Program-made: the position numbers and the translations under genes
Part shown: one piece after another, positions 6,993 through 16,433 of the stretch
How the letters are laid out: each line of letters begins with the position of its first letter
How positions within the stretch are numbered: position 1 is the stretch's first letter
DNA from: CALCMJ01 sp964475415
GTDB lineage: Bacteria; Bacteroidota; Bacteroidia; Chitinophagales; Saprospiraceae
DNA: 46,170 bases
NCBI GenBank assembly: GCA_964475415.1
Contig: CAYYWZ010000028.1
Location: forward strand, 1-46,170
Direction: 5' to 3'
The notes under the pieces: model-generated
Told to the model about the DNA's origin: nothing
The model's input: only the letters and a program-made list of their open reading frames with translations
Database searches by the model: none

Positions 6993-8339
6993 ATGCTAGA
7001 CTATTCCCTTATCAGTGCTGTTGTAATAGGTATAATTACACTTCTAGTTCTAATCCTCAGGTTTAAGCTACAAGCTTTTATCTCGCTGCTCATTGCAAGT
7101 ATTGTAGTTGGTGTTCTAGCTGGCATGGAACCTATCACTATTATAGAAACTATACAACAAGGGATGGGCAGCACGTTAGGATTTGTAGCTGTTGTTGTAG
7201 GCCTAGGTGCAATGTTCGGAGCTATACTAGAACACAGTGGAGGTGCTGAATCACTGGCAAAATATCTATTACATAAATTCGGAGAAAAGCGTTCTTCTTG
7301 GGCTCTAATGCTGACAGGATTTTTTGTTGCTATCCCTGTATTCTTTGATGTAGCATTTATCATATTAGTACCTCTAATATATGCCTTGCAGCGTAAGACA
7401 AAACGTTCTTTATTGCTCTACGCTATTCCCCTACTAGCTGGTCTAGCCATTACCCATTCCTTTATCCCTCCTACCCCTGGCCCTGTCGCTGTTGCCGACA
7501 TAGTCAAAGCAGACTTGGGCTGGGTTATACTCATAGGATTCATAGTAGGTATACCGACGGCTATTCTAAGCGGACCTATTTTTGCCAATTATATAAGTCA
7601 GAAAATCTTTGTCGAAGCTCCTATATTAGAGTTAGAAACAGATAAGCCAGCGGACCATCCTCCAGTAGGAATTATTTTAACTATTATCGGAATCCCTATT
7701 GTGCTTATTATAAGCAATACCGTGCTGAACAGCGCACTGATCAGTGAAGGTACTGTTCCTGAATCTATAAAAAACTGGCTAAAGATGATTGGCCATCCAT
7801 TTACCGCACTGATCATCGCAAATTTAATAGCTTGGTACACCTTAGGGATAAGACGTGGTACAGATAAATCAATTCTACTTAAGATCAGTAACAAATCTAT
7901 GGGTACAGCTGGAATCATCATTTTACTTACTGGAGCAGGAGGTGTGTTCAAGCAAGTACTTGTTAATACAGGCACTGGAGAAATGCTAGCAAAGTACTTT
8001 GCAGAGGCGGGCGTGAGTATTCTATTGTTTGCATTTATCGCGGCAGTACTTGTTAGAGTTATACAGGGTTCTGCCACGGTAGCTATGATTACTGCTGCTG
8101 GACTTACTGCCCCGCTTATTGCCCCAGATACCAGCGATATCTCACGAGCGCTTTTAGTTATTGCTATTGCTTCTGGAGCTTCTATTTTATCTCATGTCAA
8201 TGATAGTGGCTTCTGGCTAGTAAGCAAATATCTCGGGATGACAGAAAAAGAGACATTTAAGAGTTGGTCTATGATGACTACCATTCTAGCTCTTACAGGA
8301 TTTGCAACAGTATGTCTTTTGAGTGTACTTGTAAAATAA
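6993..8339 (+). CDS. gntP: GntP family gluconate permease
   Basis: A 448-residue integral membrane protein with about 12 hydrophobic segments. It matches the gluconate:H+ symporter (GntP) family: the N-terminal LQAFISLLIASIVVGVLAG and GMGSTLGFVAVVVGLGAMFG, the central SFIPPTPGPVAVAD, and RVIQGSATVAMITAAGL with SHVNDSGFWLV near the C-terminus are conserved family blocks. I prefer the ATG at 6993 over an in-frame GTG at 6981, because the latter overlaps the dehydrogenase stop and adds only four residues. It sits 2 nt behind the kinase-dehydrogenase fusion, so uptake, phosphorylation and oxidation of gluconate are encoded by two coupled genes. A related hexonate as substrate cannot be excluded. 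Confidence 0.93.
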   Translation: MLDYSLISAVVIGIITLLVLILRFKLQAFISLLIASIVVGVLAGMEPITIIETIQQGMGSTLGFVAVVVGLGAMFGAILEHSGGAESLAKYLLHKFGEKRSSWALMLTGFFVAIPVFFDVAFIILVPLIYALQRKTKRSLLLYAIPLLAGLAITHSFIPPTPGPVAVADIVKADLGWVILIGFIVGIPTAILSGPIFANYISQKIFVEAPILELETDKPADHPPVGIILTIIGIPIVLIISNTVLNSALISEGTVPESIKNWLKMIGHPFTALIIANLIAWYTLGIRRGTDKSILLKISNKSMGTAGIIILLTGAGGVFKQVLVNTGTGEMLAKYFAEAGVSILLFAFIAAVLVRVIQGSATVAMITAAGLTAPLIAPDTSDISRALLVIAIASGASILSHVNDSGFWLVSKYLGMTEKETFKSWSMMTTILALTGFATVCLLSVLVK

Positions 8340-8403
8340 ATTTTAGATGCCCATATAATTACTCAAATAGCTGAAAAATCACTAATTTCAATAAAATGTA
8401 AGA

Positions 8404-8757
8404 ATGAAAAATATTATATACTTCTCACTCTTAGTATGCTTTATCGCTTGTGACCAGAAATGGGATCAACAAATGTTACTCGGCAACTGGAAGGTGAATA
8501 AATGGACAGAAATATCTTCTGGTAAGAAAATAACTAATCAAATGGATTTTAGTTTTGAAGAAGATGGAAGATACCTACTAGATTACGGCAAGAAAAAAGA
8601 ACATGGAAAATATTGGATCGCTAATGAATATCTTCACACCATAGAAGAAGGTAAGGCAGAAAAAAAAGTTAAAATCATTTCACTACAGAAAGATACCCTT
8701 GCAATGGAAATGAATCGTGCAGGATCCATAGAAAAAGTAATACTTGTAAGAAAGTAA
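8404..8757 (+). CDS. Small lipoprotein with lipocalin-like domain
   Basis: A 117-residue protein with a short hydrophobic leader ending in a lipobox-like FIAC, so Cys16 is probably lipidated. The mature part begins LLGNWKVNKW and continues with alternating short beta strands (FSFEEDGRYLLDY, GKYWIANEYLHTI, VKIISLQKDTLAMEM), the pattern of the lipocalin-like domains common in Bacteroidota lipoproteins. No ligand can be named. It follows gntP by 64 nt on the same strand, with no clear terminator between, but functional linkage to gluconate use is not indicated. Confidence 0.75.
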   Translation: MKNIIYFSLLVCFIACDQKWDQQMLLGNWKVNKWTEISSGKKITNQMDFSFEEDGRYLLDYGKKKEHGKYWIANEYLHTIEEGKAEKKVKIISLQKDTLAMEMNRAGSIEKVILVRK

Positions 8758-8846
8758 TCTTATATATGAAATTGGAAATATCTGCGTGACTATATTCTGT
8801 TCTATCGTCATAATAGTATTATTCACAAAAAATAAAATCCAAATAC

Positions 8847-9278
8847 ATGTTTGACAAGTTAAAAAGTATCGCAATGCAAAAGTTAGTAGAAAAAATGGCT
8901 TCTAACGCATTAAGTAGTGAAGCTACTTCTGCAGCTGCTGAACAAGGTTCTAGTGCAATTATAGAATCTATTAAATCTAAAATCAGTGGTGGTGGACTAG
9001 AGCAAGTAACTGCTTTGTTTTCTGGTTCTAACCTAGAATCTAATGGGCTTTTCCAAGAAGCTAAGCAGAAGATGGTTGATGCTTTACAAAATAATGGTAT
9101 GAGTGCTGAAGAAGCTCAAGCAGAAGCTGAAAATACAACTCCTGACTTGATAGCAAGCCTTAAAGATAAGTTCGCTTCTCAAGACGAAGCTGACAAAGAT
9201 TTTGATCTTAATAGTCTTACTAAGCTCATCCCTGGTGATGCAGGTGACTTACTAAATAAAGCAAAAAGCCTATTTTAG
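8847..9278 (+). CDS. Ala/Ser-rich helical protein, unknown function
   Basis: A 143-residue, acidic protein with no leader peptide and no membrane segment. It is rich in Ala, Ser, Lys and Glu and predicted helical, with a loose two-part structure: MFDKLKSIAMQKLVEKMA and a Gly-containing hinge (KISGGG), then a segment with GMSAEEAQAEAE and a C-terminal LIPGDAGDLLNKAKSLF. It resembles short DUF937/DUF2780-like proteins in composition, but I cannot assign a family with certainty. Codon use looks more regular than in neighbouring genes (many GCT, TCT, GAA), which with the strong terminator at 9307 suggests a well-expressed, monocistronic gene. Confidence 0.75.
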   Translation: MFDKLKSIAMQKLVEKMASNALSSEATSAAAEQGSSAIIESIKSKISGGGLEQVTALFSGSNLESNGLFQEAKQKMVDALQNNGMSAEEAQAEAENTTPDLIASLKDKFASQDEADKDFDLNSLTKLIPGDAGDLLNKAKSLF

Positions 9279-9306
9279 TATTTAGCTAATATTAGAAATA
9301 ATATAG

Positions 9307-9343
9307 AAGGCCTTACTCTAATGAGTAAGGTCCTCTTTTTTTT
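9307..9343 (+). terminator. Rho-independent terminator
   Basis: CCTTACTC (9311-9318), loop TAAT, GAGTAAGG (9323-9330), with outer AGG/TCCT pairing, followed by a run of eight or more T. It ends the transcript of the Ala/Ser-rich protein gene 30 nt after its stop codon. Confidence 0.9.
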
Positions 9344-9739
9344 ATATATCTCCAGTTTATCGATGATCTGCAAATTAGAATATGCCTTATTCTTTTTCTC
9401 CATTTCTATTACAATATTAGAATACCTTGCTAATTCTAACTCTTAGCTTACTACAGGCTACAACTACTTTTTACAAGCTAAAAAAGACTATATATAGAAA
9501 CTAAGAAAGTCTTTCATTTCCTCCCACGCGACTTTTCTACAATTCTAAGAAAAAAAACACCTAAATCTTGTCACATATAGACCTCTCAAGTACTATATTA
9601 GAAGAAATGTTCTTTAATAGAAAAAAATGTACGATTAAAAGGCAATTTTAAATATTTGACATTATAGTCAAATCAATAAATCCAGCAACTTAATCGATTA
9701 GTAGAACCAAATAAAAAAATTGCAAATCAAATCCAGATC
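9344..9739. other. AT-rich gene-free interval
   Basis: About 400 bp without a convincing reading frame on either strand. It contains several A and T tracts, no tRNA-like or terminator structure that I can find beyond the one at its left edge, and the palindrome at 9654-9673. The right part is presumably the promoter and 5' leader of the CotH-like secreted protein gene; no clean TAnnTTTG element was found. Confidence 0.5.
9654..9673. promoter_or_regulatory. Palindrome, possible operator
   Basis: ATTTGAC at 9654-9660 and GTCAAAT at 9667-9673 are perfect inverted arms around a 6-bp ATTATA centre. The 20-bp size and spacing suit binding of a dimeric regulator. It lies 67-86 bp before the start codon of the secreted CotH-like protein gene. 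Confidence 0.4.
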
Positions 9740-12511
9740 ATGAAAAATTTATCATTTATAGCATTACTGATAAGTGTAGTATCCTTTACTATGCAAGCTC
9801 AGATAGTCATTAATGAATTTTCAGTTTCTAACTTAGAAAGCTTTACAGACAGTTTCGGTAAAACAGAAGACTGGATAGAACTTTATAATACAAGTGATCT
9901 ACCAGTAAATATAGGTGGCTGGCATCTATCAGATAAAGAAAATAAACCTGTAAAATGGAGAATACCTGAGGGGACTGTTATAGATGGTAATGGATTCTTA
10001 CTCTTTCTTTGTTCTGGGAGAGACTTACAAAAAGGAAATGAATTCCATACAAATTTCAAACTAGCACAGTCTGAAGGAAAGGATATAGTATTACTTTCTG
10101 ATGCAAGTGGAGCGATTGTGGAGATGCATAATCTAGATCTTACATTAGTAGAGCACTCTAGATGTAGATCTGAAGATGGTGGCAATGAATGGGTTGTATC
10201 TACTTCCCCTAGTTATGGAACAAGTAATAATAATACTCCTCAAGTAAATGGGTATACTGCAACACCAACCATAGATCTACCTGCGGGATATTACGAAGAA
10301 GATCAGCTGGTCACAATAACTAATAATGAGCCAAATTCTACTTTGCGTTACACGACAGATGGAACTAACGTAAGAAGCAATTCGCCAATTTATACAGATC
10401 CTATAATTGTAACAAACACTCAGGTCGTAAAAGCAAGATCATTCAGTGATGATACTGCTATTCTACCAGGTAAAATGGATTTCAATACTTATTTTATCAA
10501 TGAAGATTTCTCACTAGCTGTATTTTCTGTAGCTGCAGATCAGGTTATAGATCTTGCTAATGGAAACGGCGGCCTTATACCTATCGGTTCTATAGAATAC
10601 TTCAACCTTGACAAAGAAAGAGAAGCAACTTCTTTTGGTTCACTTAATAGACATGGACAAGATTCTTGGGTATTAGATCACAGAAGTTTAGACTGGGTAT
10701 CTAGAGATGAGATGGGATATTCCAAAGCAGTAAATGCCCCTCTTTTCGGCTTTTCCGATAGAGATGAATACCAAAAATTTATGTTTAGAAATTCTGGAGA
10801 TGATAATTATCCTGCTAGAGATGATAACGCACATCAAGGCTCTACACACGTCAGAGATGAGTATGTTCAGACCCTAGGACAGCTGGGAGATATGAACTTT
10901 GATTTACGTGCTGTGGAAAGAGTTATCCTTTTTCTTAATGGGGAGTATTGGGGAGTATATGGCATGAGGGATAGACCTGTAGATCACGATTACACAGATG
11001 AGTATTATGATCAAGGGAAATATGACATACAATATCTTAGTACTTGGGGAGATACAGAAATCGAGTATGGTGGCTTGCAGGCAATATCAGATTGGGAAAA
11101 TATCAGAAATCACGTTCTCCTGAACGATATGAGCGATCCGGAAAATTACCAGATCGCTGAAGACAGTATCAATATGTTGAGCCTTATAGATTATATGACA
11201 ATGAATCTCAATGTTGTTGCCTCTGATTGGTTAAACTATAATACCGGATGGTGGAGAGGACTTAACCCAGAAGGCGGTCATAAAAAATGGGGATACATAT
11301 TGTGGGATCTTGATGCAACTTTTGATTATTATATCAACTATTCTGGAGTGCCGGATATATCCCCTAACGCAAAGCCATGTGATATAGAAGATATCGCCGA
11401 TTTTGTAGATGGCTTTTTCGGACCAGGACTGACAACACATGGTTCTGGAGCTGGAGCTGGAGATACACTTATTTGCAATTCCATAGAAAATGGGTCTAGC
11501 CCTTACCCTGGAAATGATCCTATATTCCAGCAAGTAGTAGGTTACAATCCTTCTTGTTGTGATAACAGTTGGTCTATGGTTTGCCAAGATACCTATGATT
11601 TTCTATCTCAATTTAATGGTGGAGATGTCGGATATAATGGAAATGTCGGTGCTCATGCGAAGATCTTTTTAAAACTAATAGATGAGAGTCCGATTTTTAA
11701 GCAACTATACTATTCTAGATATGCGGATCTTATGAATACAGTATTTACTTGTGAGAATATGACTTCCCTATTAGATAGTATGATTGCTGTTATAGAACCA
11801 GAGATGCCTGGGCAAATAGAAAGATGGGGCGGAACATTGACGGAGTGGGAAGAAAATGTAGAAAGACTTAGAGGCTTTATCGAAGCAAGATGTCTTGCAT
11901 TAGATGAGACTGCTCTAGAGTGTTTCGAAGAATTAGATGGTCCTCATAAACTAACATTACAAACACGTCCTAATGGTGTCGGAGAAATAGATCTTAATAC
12001 ATTAGATATAGAATCTTTCCCTTGGGAAGGAGATTATTTTGGTGGAATGGAAAACATTATAAAGGCTAAAGTATTTTCCGAATTTGAAGATGAATATGTT
12101 TTCAGTCATTGGGAAAGTAGTGCAGGCAATATAATATCACCTTCAGAAACGGAAAGAAAGGCTACGATTAGATTAACGCAACAAGATACATTGACAGCAG
12201 TATTCGATCTATTCTCTAATACAACTGACTTGAGCGACCTATATGATATAAGCATATATCCTAATCCAGCATCAAGCTTTATACAGTTAGACATATTTCT
12301 GAAAGAACCTCAAAGAATAGAAGCTGAACTTATTTCCTTGACTGGAAAAAGAGTACAACAGTATACTGATCTTGCTGGGAAAAATCTCTCTGGAGACAAT
12401 TCGCTAAAACTACCTATTGCAGAAAACGTAACTACGGGAATATATTTCTTATCGCTTAAGATAGGTACATCACAGAAAACCTATAAGGTTAATGTTGTCA
12501 AGGAAAGATAG
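9740..12511 (+). CDS. Secreted lamin-tail / CotH-like protein with T9SS tail
   Basis: A 923-residue modular export protein. A signal peptide ends about residue 21 (VVSFTMQAQ). Residues 22 to about 135 are a lamin-tail domain (IVINEFSVSN, then DWIELYNTSDLPVNIGGW and FLLFLCSGRD). Residues about 178-250 resemble a chitobiase C-terminal-type domain (LRYTTDGTNV). Residues about 255-720 are a CotH-kinase-like domain, with FLNGEYWGVYGMRDR near 397 and ILWDLDATFDYY near 520. A divergent InlB-type repeat follows (FSHWESSAGN), and residues from about 835 (ISIYPNPASS) form a Por-type T9SS sorting tail ending TYKVNVVKER. CotH proteins of spores phosphorylate coat proteins; whether this exported member is an active kinase is unknown. 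Cysteines cluster at about 560-620. It is probably anchored on or released from the cell surface. Confidence 0.92.
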   Translation: MKNLSFIALLISVVSFTMQAQIVINEFSVSNLESFTDSFGKTEDWIELYNTSDLPVNIGGWHLSDKENKPVKWRIPEGTVIDGNGFLLFLCSGRDLQKGNEFHTNFKLAQSEGKDIVLLSDASGAIVEMHNLDLTLVEHSRCRSEDGGNEWVVSTSPSYGTSNNNTPQVNGYTATPTIDLPAGYYEEDQLVTITNNEPNSTLRYTTDGTNVRSNSPIYTDPIIVTNTQVVKARSFSDDTAILPGKMDFNTYFINEDFSLAVFSVAADQVIDLANGNGGLIPIGSIEYFNLDKEREATSFGSLNRHGQDSWVLDHRSLDWVSRDEMGYSKAVNAPLFGFSDRDEYQKFMFRNSGDDNYPARDDNAHQGSTHVRDEYVQTLGQLGDMNFDLRAVERVILFLNGEYWGVYGMRDRPVDHDYTDEYYDQGKYDIQYLSTWGDTEIEYGGLQAISDWENIRNHVLLNDMSDPENYQIAEDSINMLSLIDYMTMNLNVVASDWLNYNTGWWRGLNPEGGHKKWGYILWDLDATFDYYINYSGVPDISPNAKPCDIEDIADFVDGFFGPGLTTHGSGAGAGDTLICNSIENGSSPYPGNDPIFQQVVGYNPSCCDNSWSMVCQDTYDFLSQFNGGDVGYNGNVGAHAKIFLKLIDESPIFKQLYYSRYADLMNTVFTCENMTSLLDSMIAVIEPEMPGQIERWGGTLTEWEENVERLRGFIEARCLALDETALECFEELDGPHKLTLQTRPNGVGEIDLNTLDIESFPWEGDYFGGMENIIKAKVFSEFEDEYVFSHWESSAGNIISPSETERKATIRLTQQDTLTAVFDLFSNTTDLSDLYDISIYPNPASSFIQLDIFLKEPQRIEAELISLTGKRVQQYTDLAGKNLSGDNSLKLPIAENVTTGIYFLSLKIGTSQKTYKVNVVKER

Positions 12512-12540
12512 AGTAAGTGTAATATGATTTTTTCTATTAT

Positions 12541-12568
12541 GTAGAAGCTTAAATTTATAAGCTTCTAT
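12541..12568. terminator. Hairpin between convergent genes
   Basis: TAGAAGCTTA (12542-12551) and TAAGCTTCTA (12558-12567) form a perfect 10-bp stem with a 6-nt loop, placed between the stop codons of two convergent genes. There is no adjoining T-tract on either strand, so it may slow, process or stabilise 3' ends rather than act as a classical intrinsic terminator. Confidence 0.55.
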
Positions 12569-12589
12569 ATGATACTATTATTTACTTAC

Positions 12590-12967
12590 TTACTTATTTT
12601 CTAGAAGAGATTTAATTTTGGGAATATCTAATGGCTTAACCCAAAACTCATATATCATAGGATATTCTTCTAGACGTGCTTGTTTATCTGGAAAAGTTAT
12701 AGTACTTAGCATTATTACGTACTTGGCTTTTAAGCTATCTGGTAACTTTTTATAATCCTTTAAAAAATCCCAACCATTCCGCATTGGCATGTTTATATCT
12801 ATACAGATAATAAGAGGCGCTTCATCTAAAGTTTGTAGTTGTTCAAGTGCACTATCTACACTTTTACAAATTAATAGGTATTTGTCAAGACCTTCTTCTT
12901 CAAGAAGAATCTGATGATAATAATTGGTAGAATGATCATCATCAACAAGCATAATCTTTATTGCCAT
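12590..12967 (-). CDS. Single-domain response regulator
   Basis: A 125-residue CheY-like receiver with no output domain. The ATG at 12967 (MAIKIMLVDDD) is preferred to an in-frame TTG nine bases upstream. The acidic pocket is LVDDDH near residue 9. The phosphorylated aspartate lies in CIDINMPMRNGWDFL, the switch Ser/Thr in IMLST and the conserved lysine in WVKPL. This pattern is of receiver proteins that relay phosphate or bind partner proteins. No histidine kinase is encoded nearby, so its partner is elsewhere. It is transcribed alone, converging on the CotH-like gene across a hairpin. Confidence 0.93.
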   Translation of the reverse strand: MAIKIMLVDDDHSTNYYHQILLEEEGLDKYLLICKSVDSALEQLQTLDEAPLIICIDINMPMRNGWDFLKDYKKLPDSLKAKYVIMLSTITFPDKQARLEEYPMIYEFWVKPLDIPKIKSLLENK

Positions 12968-13154
12968 AATACTCAATTTCTTTGCAAAAACTTCTTACTC
13001 TAGATCTATCGCTGAATTAGTACCTTGACGTTTATTATAAGAAATATATAGTGTAAAGCAAAATTTCTAGGGGAATAAATCCTACAACATTAAGAATTAT
13101 TTGTAAATTCTATTGCAACTAATATTACAGATTATTGAATTTTGTAAAAAAAAA

Positions 13155-14627
13155 CTACACTTTGCCTGTCAGTTGTCTAATCTTAATATTTAGTGCTGCA
13201 AAAAATAAGGTAGTAAATGGACTTAACCAATTAAATATCGCATACACAAAATACTCTCCTACTCCCACACCTAGTACTCCGCTCTGGTAAGCACCGCAGG
13301 TATTCCATGGAATAAGTACAGAAGTTACGGTCCCAGAATCTTCAAGCGTTCTACTTAGGTTCTCAGGAGCGAGACCTTTATCTTTATAAGCTTTCTTAAA
13401 CATTTTTCCTGGTATAACTATAGCTAAATATTGATCACTGGCTATAGCATTTAACCCTAGACAGCTAATTACTGTACTAGCAAATAATCCAAAAACTGTT
13501 GTTGCAAAGGATAATAAAACATTCGTAATTCGCGACAAGGCACCGATAGCATCCATCACTCCACCGAACACCATGGCACAACATATAAGGTATATCGTCC
13601 ATAACATTCCATTAATTCCGCCAGAGCTAAACAACTCATTGAGCTTCTCATTATCTGTAATGATCTGAGTATCTGTCCAGATAGCTGTTAATACTGCTGA
13701 AATATTAGAATCTGACAAAGCAGCTAGCGTCGATCCTTGAAAAACTAAGGCAACAACTGCAGCTAATAAAACACCTACTCCTAATGCTATAAGTGGTTTA
13801 GTTTTGAATAATATAAGACCTATTACTACAGCCGGAACAATAAACAATATAGGTGAAATATGAAAAGTAGACTTTATGGTACTTAATAAGGAGCTCACAT
13901 CAGCATCTCCTGTAGTTTGTATAGTGGTACTGATAATTCCAAAAACTATAAGTGTAACAATAATCGTAGGCACAGTAGTTATTGTCATATATCTTATATG
14001 TGTAAAGAGATCCGTTCCAGCCATAGCTGGTGCAAGGTTAGTCGTATCACTGAGTGGAGACATCTTATCACCAAAATATGCACCAGAAATAACTGCTCCA
14101 GCTATCATACCAGGAGAGATACCCAGAGCTTCACCTATCCCTATCAACGCGATACCAACAGTAGCAGAAGTTGTCCAAGAACTTCCAGTGGCTATAGATA
14201 TGATTGCAGCAATTACAACAGAAGCAGGAAGAAAAATAGTTGGATTCAACACCTGTAATCCATAATATACCATTGCAGGAATAATTCCGCTTACCAACCA
14301 TGTCCCTGCTAGAGCACCCACTAAAAATAATATAGCAATAGGAATAAATACACTTCTAAGATTCTCCCATATTTCTTTACCCATCAAGCCCAACGATACT
14401 TTATTAAATAGACCTACTATAGCAGCAACAACACCACCAATCAATAAGATGATCTGATTCGTGTATCCACCAAACCATTCTTGGCCATCTACGAAGAAAA
14501 TATTATAGGCCAAAAGTAGCATCAAAATAAGCACTGGAACTAGAGCCTCCCATATACTCAAAGACGTATTATCTATAATCGTTTGTTCATCTATTTTTAC
14601 CTCCGATAGGTTATTCTTATCTCTCAT
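13155..14627 (-). CDS. nhaC: NhaC-family Na+/H+ antiporter
   Basis: A 490-residue membrane protein with about 11-12 transmembrane segments and a short N-terminal cytoplasmic tail. Conserved NhaC blocks are visible: SIWEALVPVLILMLLLAY at the start, the central IATGSSWTTSATVGIALIG and GAYFGDKMSPLSDTTNLAP, and the C-terminal NAIASDQYLAIVIPGKMF and LIPWNTCGAYQSGVLGV. Family members exchange Na+ for H+ (some are specific for other ions or for malate-type substrates coupled to Na+). It suits a marine or alkaline habitat. It is a single gene, with a 200-bp divergent region separating it from the GNAT gene. Confidence 0.93.
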   Translation of the reverse strand: MRDKNNLSEVKIDEQTIIDNTSLSIWEALVPVLILMLLLAYNIFFVDGQEWFGGYTNQIILLIGGVVAAIVGLFNKVSLGLMGKEIWENLRSVFIPIAILFLVGALAGTWLVSGIIPAMVYYGLQVLNPTIFLPASVVIAAIISIATGSSWTTSATVGIALIGIGEALGISPGMIAGAVISGAYFGDKMSPLSDTTNLAPAMAGTDLFTHIRYMTITTVPTIIVTLIVFGIISTTIQTTGDADVSSLLSTIKSTFHISPILFIVPAVVIGLILFKTKPLIALGVGVLLAAVVALVFQGSTLAALSDSNISAVLTAIWTDTQIITDNEKLNELFSSGGINGMLWTIYLICCAMVFGGVMDAIGALSRITNVLLSFATTVFGLFASTVISCLGLNAIASDQYLAIVIPGKMFKKAYKDKGLAPENLSRTLEDSGTVTSVLIPWNTCGAYQSGVLGVGVGEYFVYAIFNWLSPFTTLFFAALNIKIRQLTGKV

Positions 14628-14827
14628 TATAATGTGATATATTACTTCTAATGTAAGATATTATAATAATTTTATTCTACAGTAGAAAAAATACGCTGAT
14701 ACGAAAATGTATCTTTCCCTAGTTTAGCTGGTTACTATTGACAAGCTGTAGATATTATTCTATCTTCCTCATGTCAAATAAAAATTTCGACTTTCTTTTT
14801 TATAATTAATACCATCAGACTAATTAA

Positions 14828-15355
14828 ATGTGTATGGCCCTGATTTCTAAAAATATTATTCTTAACAAATTTAAACCGAAAGATGCGCAGCAATTATCTA
14901 TTATAGCAAACAACAAAAAAATATGGCTAAATGTTAGAGATAGATTTCCTCATCCTTACAACTTAAGTGATGCTGAGTCATTTATCAAAATAGCCACTAA
15001 GGAAAACCCCAACAATAAAATATTTGCTATACGTTATAAAAATAAGCTTGCTGGAAGTACAGGGATATTCAATGGAGACGATGTGTATAAGAATACCTTC
15101 GAAATTGGCTATTGGTTAGGAGAAGAATACTGGGGCAAAGGTATCGCTTCTAAGGCAGTAGAGCTGATAACCGATTATGCATTTATTACATTAGGAGCAA
15201 GAAAAGTATGGGCAGGTTGCTTTGCATATAACGAGGGTTCTATGAAGGTTTTACTGAAAAACAATTTCACTCAAGAAGGTTTATTAAAAGATGCCATAAT
15301 TAAAGATGGTAAGGTGGGTGATGAATATAGATTTGGGAAACTGAATCCTAGATGA
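14828..15355 (+). CDS. GNAT family N-acetyltransferase (RimJ/RimL type)
   Basis: A 175-residue acetyltransferase. The acetyl-CoA-binding signature is in EIGYWLGEEYWGKGIASKAVE (about residues 97-117, motif A form xxWGKGIA). It is preceded by NKIFAIRYKNKLAGSTGI and followed by ARKVWAGCFAYNEGSMKVLLKNNF, typical of the RimJ/RimL branch that acetylates protein N-termini or small amines. The substrate cannot be told. The start may be the first ATG or the ATG two codons later. The stop lies 3 nt from the convergent oxidoreductase gene, so the two 3' ends abut without a terminator. Confidence 0.92.
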   Translation: MCMALISKNIILNKFKPKDAQQLSIIANNKKIWLNVRDRFPHPYNLSDAESFIKIATKENPNNKIFAIRYKNKLAGSTGIFNGDDVYKNTFEIGYWLGEEYWGKGIASKAVELITDYAFITLGARKVWAGCFAYNEGSMKVLLKNNFTQEGLLKDAIIKDGKVGDEYRFGKLNPR

Positions 15356-15358
15356 ATA

Positions 15359-16381
15359 CTACCAACGTACCACTACCTTACCGATAGAAATTCTATGCTC
15401 TAGGTAGTAATGAGCATCTGCAATATCTTCCGCAGGAAATGCTTTCCCTACTGTAGGAACAATAACTTTTTCTTCTGCAAGCTTTATAACTTGCTTTAAC
15501 ACATGATTAAAAACTAAAGGTCTGTGGTCCGCTATCTTTAGCATATTGACAGCGATAAGAGACTTAGAATTCATCAAGAAACTCAAAGGAGAAAACAATC
15601 CAAAACCGAGAACAACTCCTATAGATCTTAGTACATTTGTCTTAGATCCTTTTATTTGTGCTGCAGCACCAAAATTGACCATCTTCCCTCCAGGTGCCAG
15701 TTGTTTCATGGCTTTACTAAATGTTTTTCCCCCGATACTGTCAAAGACAACATCGATCTTTTTAGTTCCTAATTCTTTGACTATTCGCTCAACAAAATCT
15801 TCTTTTGTATAATCTATACATAAATCAACACCCATCTTCTCTAAGAAATAATGCTTAGATCCAGACGCTGTACCAATAACATAACAACCCATATGTTTAC
15901 ATAACTGCACAAGCATAGAGCCCACCCCTCCTGCAGCTGCTTGGATAAGTACTATATCTCCAGTATGCAAACTCACAGATTCCATGGCACAAAAATACGC
16001 CGTACAAGCCTGAGTTGCTAGCGCTACAGAAAGATCAAAAGTATAGCCCACAGGAATCTTAGCTACTGCCTCCTTTTTTGTGATAGCAAATTCTGAATAT
16101 CCCCCAAATCTAGTTAGTGCAACTACCTTGTCTCCCTTTTTAAAACCTTCTACACCTGGTCCAATCTCATGGACATATCCACCTACATCGTAGCCCAGTA
16201 CACAGGGGTTTTTAGGCGCTTCAGGATACATTCCTCTCCTTGCAACTACATCAGCAAAATTAAGCCCAAAAGACATAACCTTTATTACAAGCTCCCCTTC
16301 TTGCGCAGTAGGCATCTCTGCAATTCTTGCTTCAAACGCCTTATCGGCGTCTCCATATTTAGTTAAATAGATTGCTTTCAT
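15359..16381 (-). CDS. MDR-family NADPH:quinone oxidoreductase-like enzyme
   Basis: A 340-residue medium-chain reductase of the quinone oxidoreductase/VAT-1-like type. The N-terminal catalytic domain shows FGLNFADVVARRGMYPEAP and GYDVGGYVHEIGPGVEGFKKGDKVV. The cofactor domain has IQAAAGGVGSMLVQLCKHMG, the AAxGGVG fingerprint of NADPH binding. No structural or catalytic zinc-cysteine set is present. Family members reduce quinones or enones. It diverges from the class V aminotransferase with 52 bp between starts, so the two may share a regulatory region. Confidence 0.9.
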   Translation of the reverse strand: MKAIYLTKYGDADKAFEARIAEMPTAQEGELVIKVMSFGLNFADVVARRGMYPEAPKNPCVLGYDVGGYVHEIGPGVEGFKKGDKVVALTRFGGYSEFAITKKEAVAKIPVGYTFDLSVALATQACTAYFCAMESVSLHTGDIVLIQAAAGGVGSMLVQLCKHMGCYVIGTASGSKHYFLEKMGVDLCIDYTKEDFVERIVKELGTKKIDVVFDSIGGKTFSKAMKQLAPGGKMVNFGAAAQIKGSKTNVLRSIGVVLGFGLFSPLSFLMNSKSLIAVNMLKIADHRPLVFNHVLKQVIKLAEEKVIVPTVGKAFPAEDIADAHYYLEHRISIGKVVVRW

Positions 16382-16433
16382 CTGCGGTATATTCCTAAGA
16401 CTTTTTCTAAATTACTAAGGTAAAAATAAAACA

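Noticed and set aside
7598..8077. 159-residue minus-strand frame opposite gntP
   Set aside because: Antisense shadow of a conserved permease gene, with no recognisable domain.
11231..11587. 118-residue minus-strand frame opposite the CotH-like gene
   Set aside because: Inside a conserved domain on the other strand and without features of its own.
13876..14265. Plus-strand frames of 113-129 residues opposite nhaC
   Set aside because: They lie wholly inside a well-supported membrane protein gene; their composition is the complement of hydrophobic codons.
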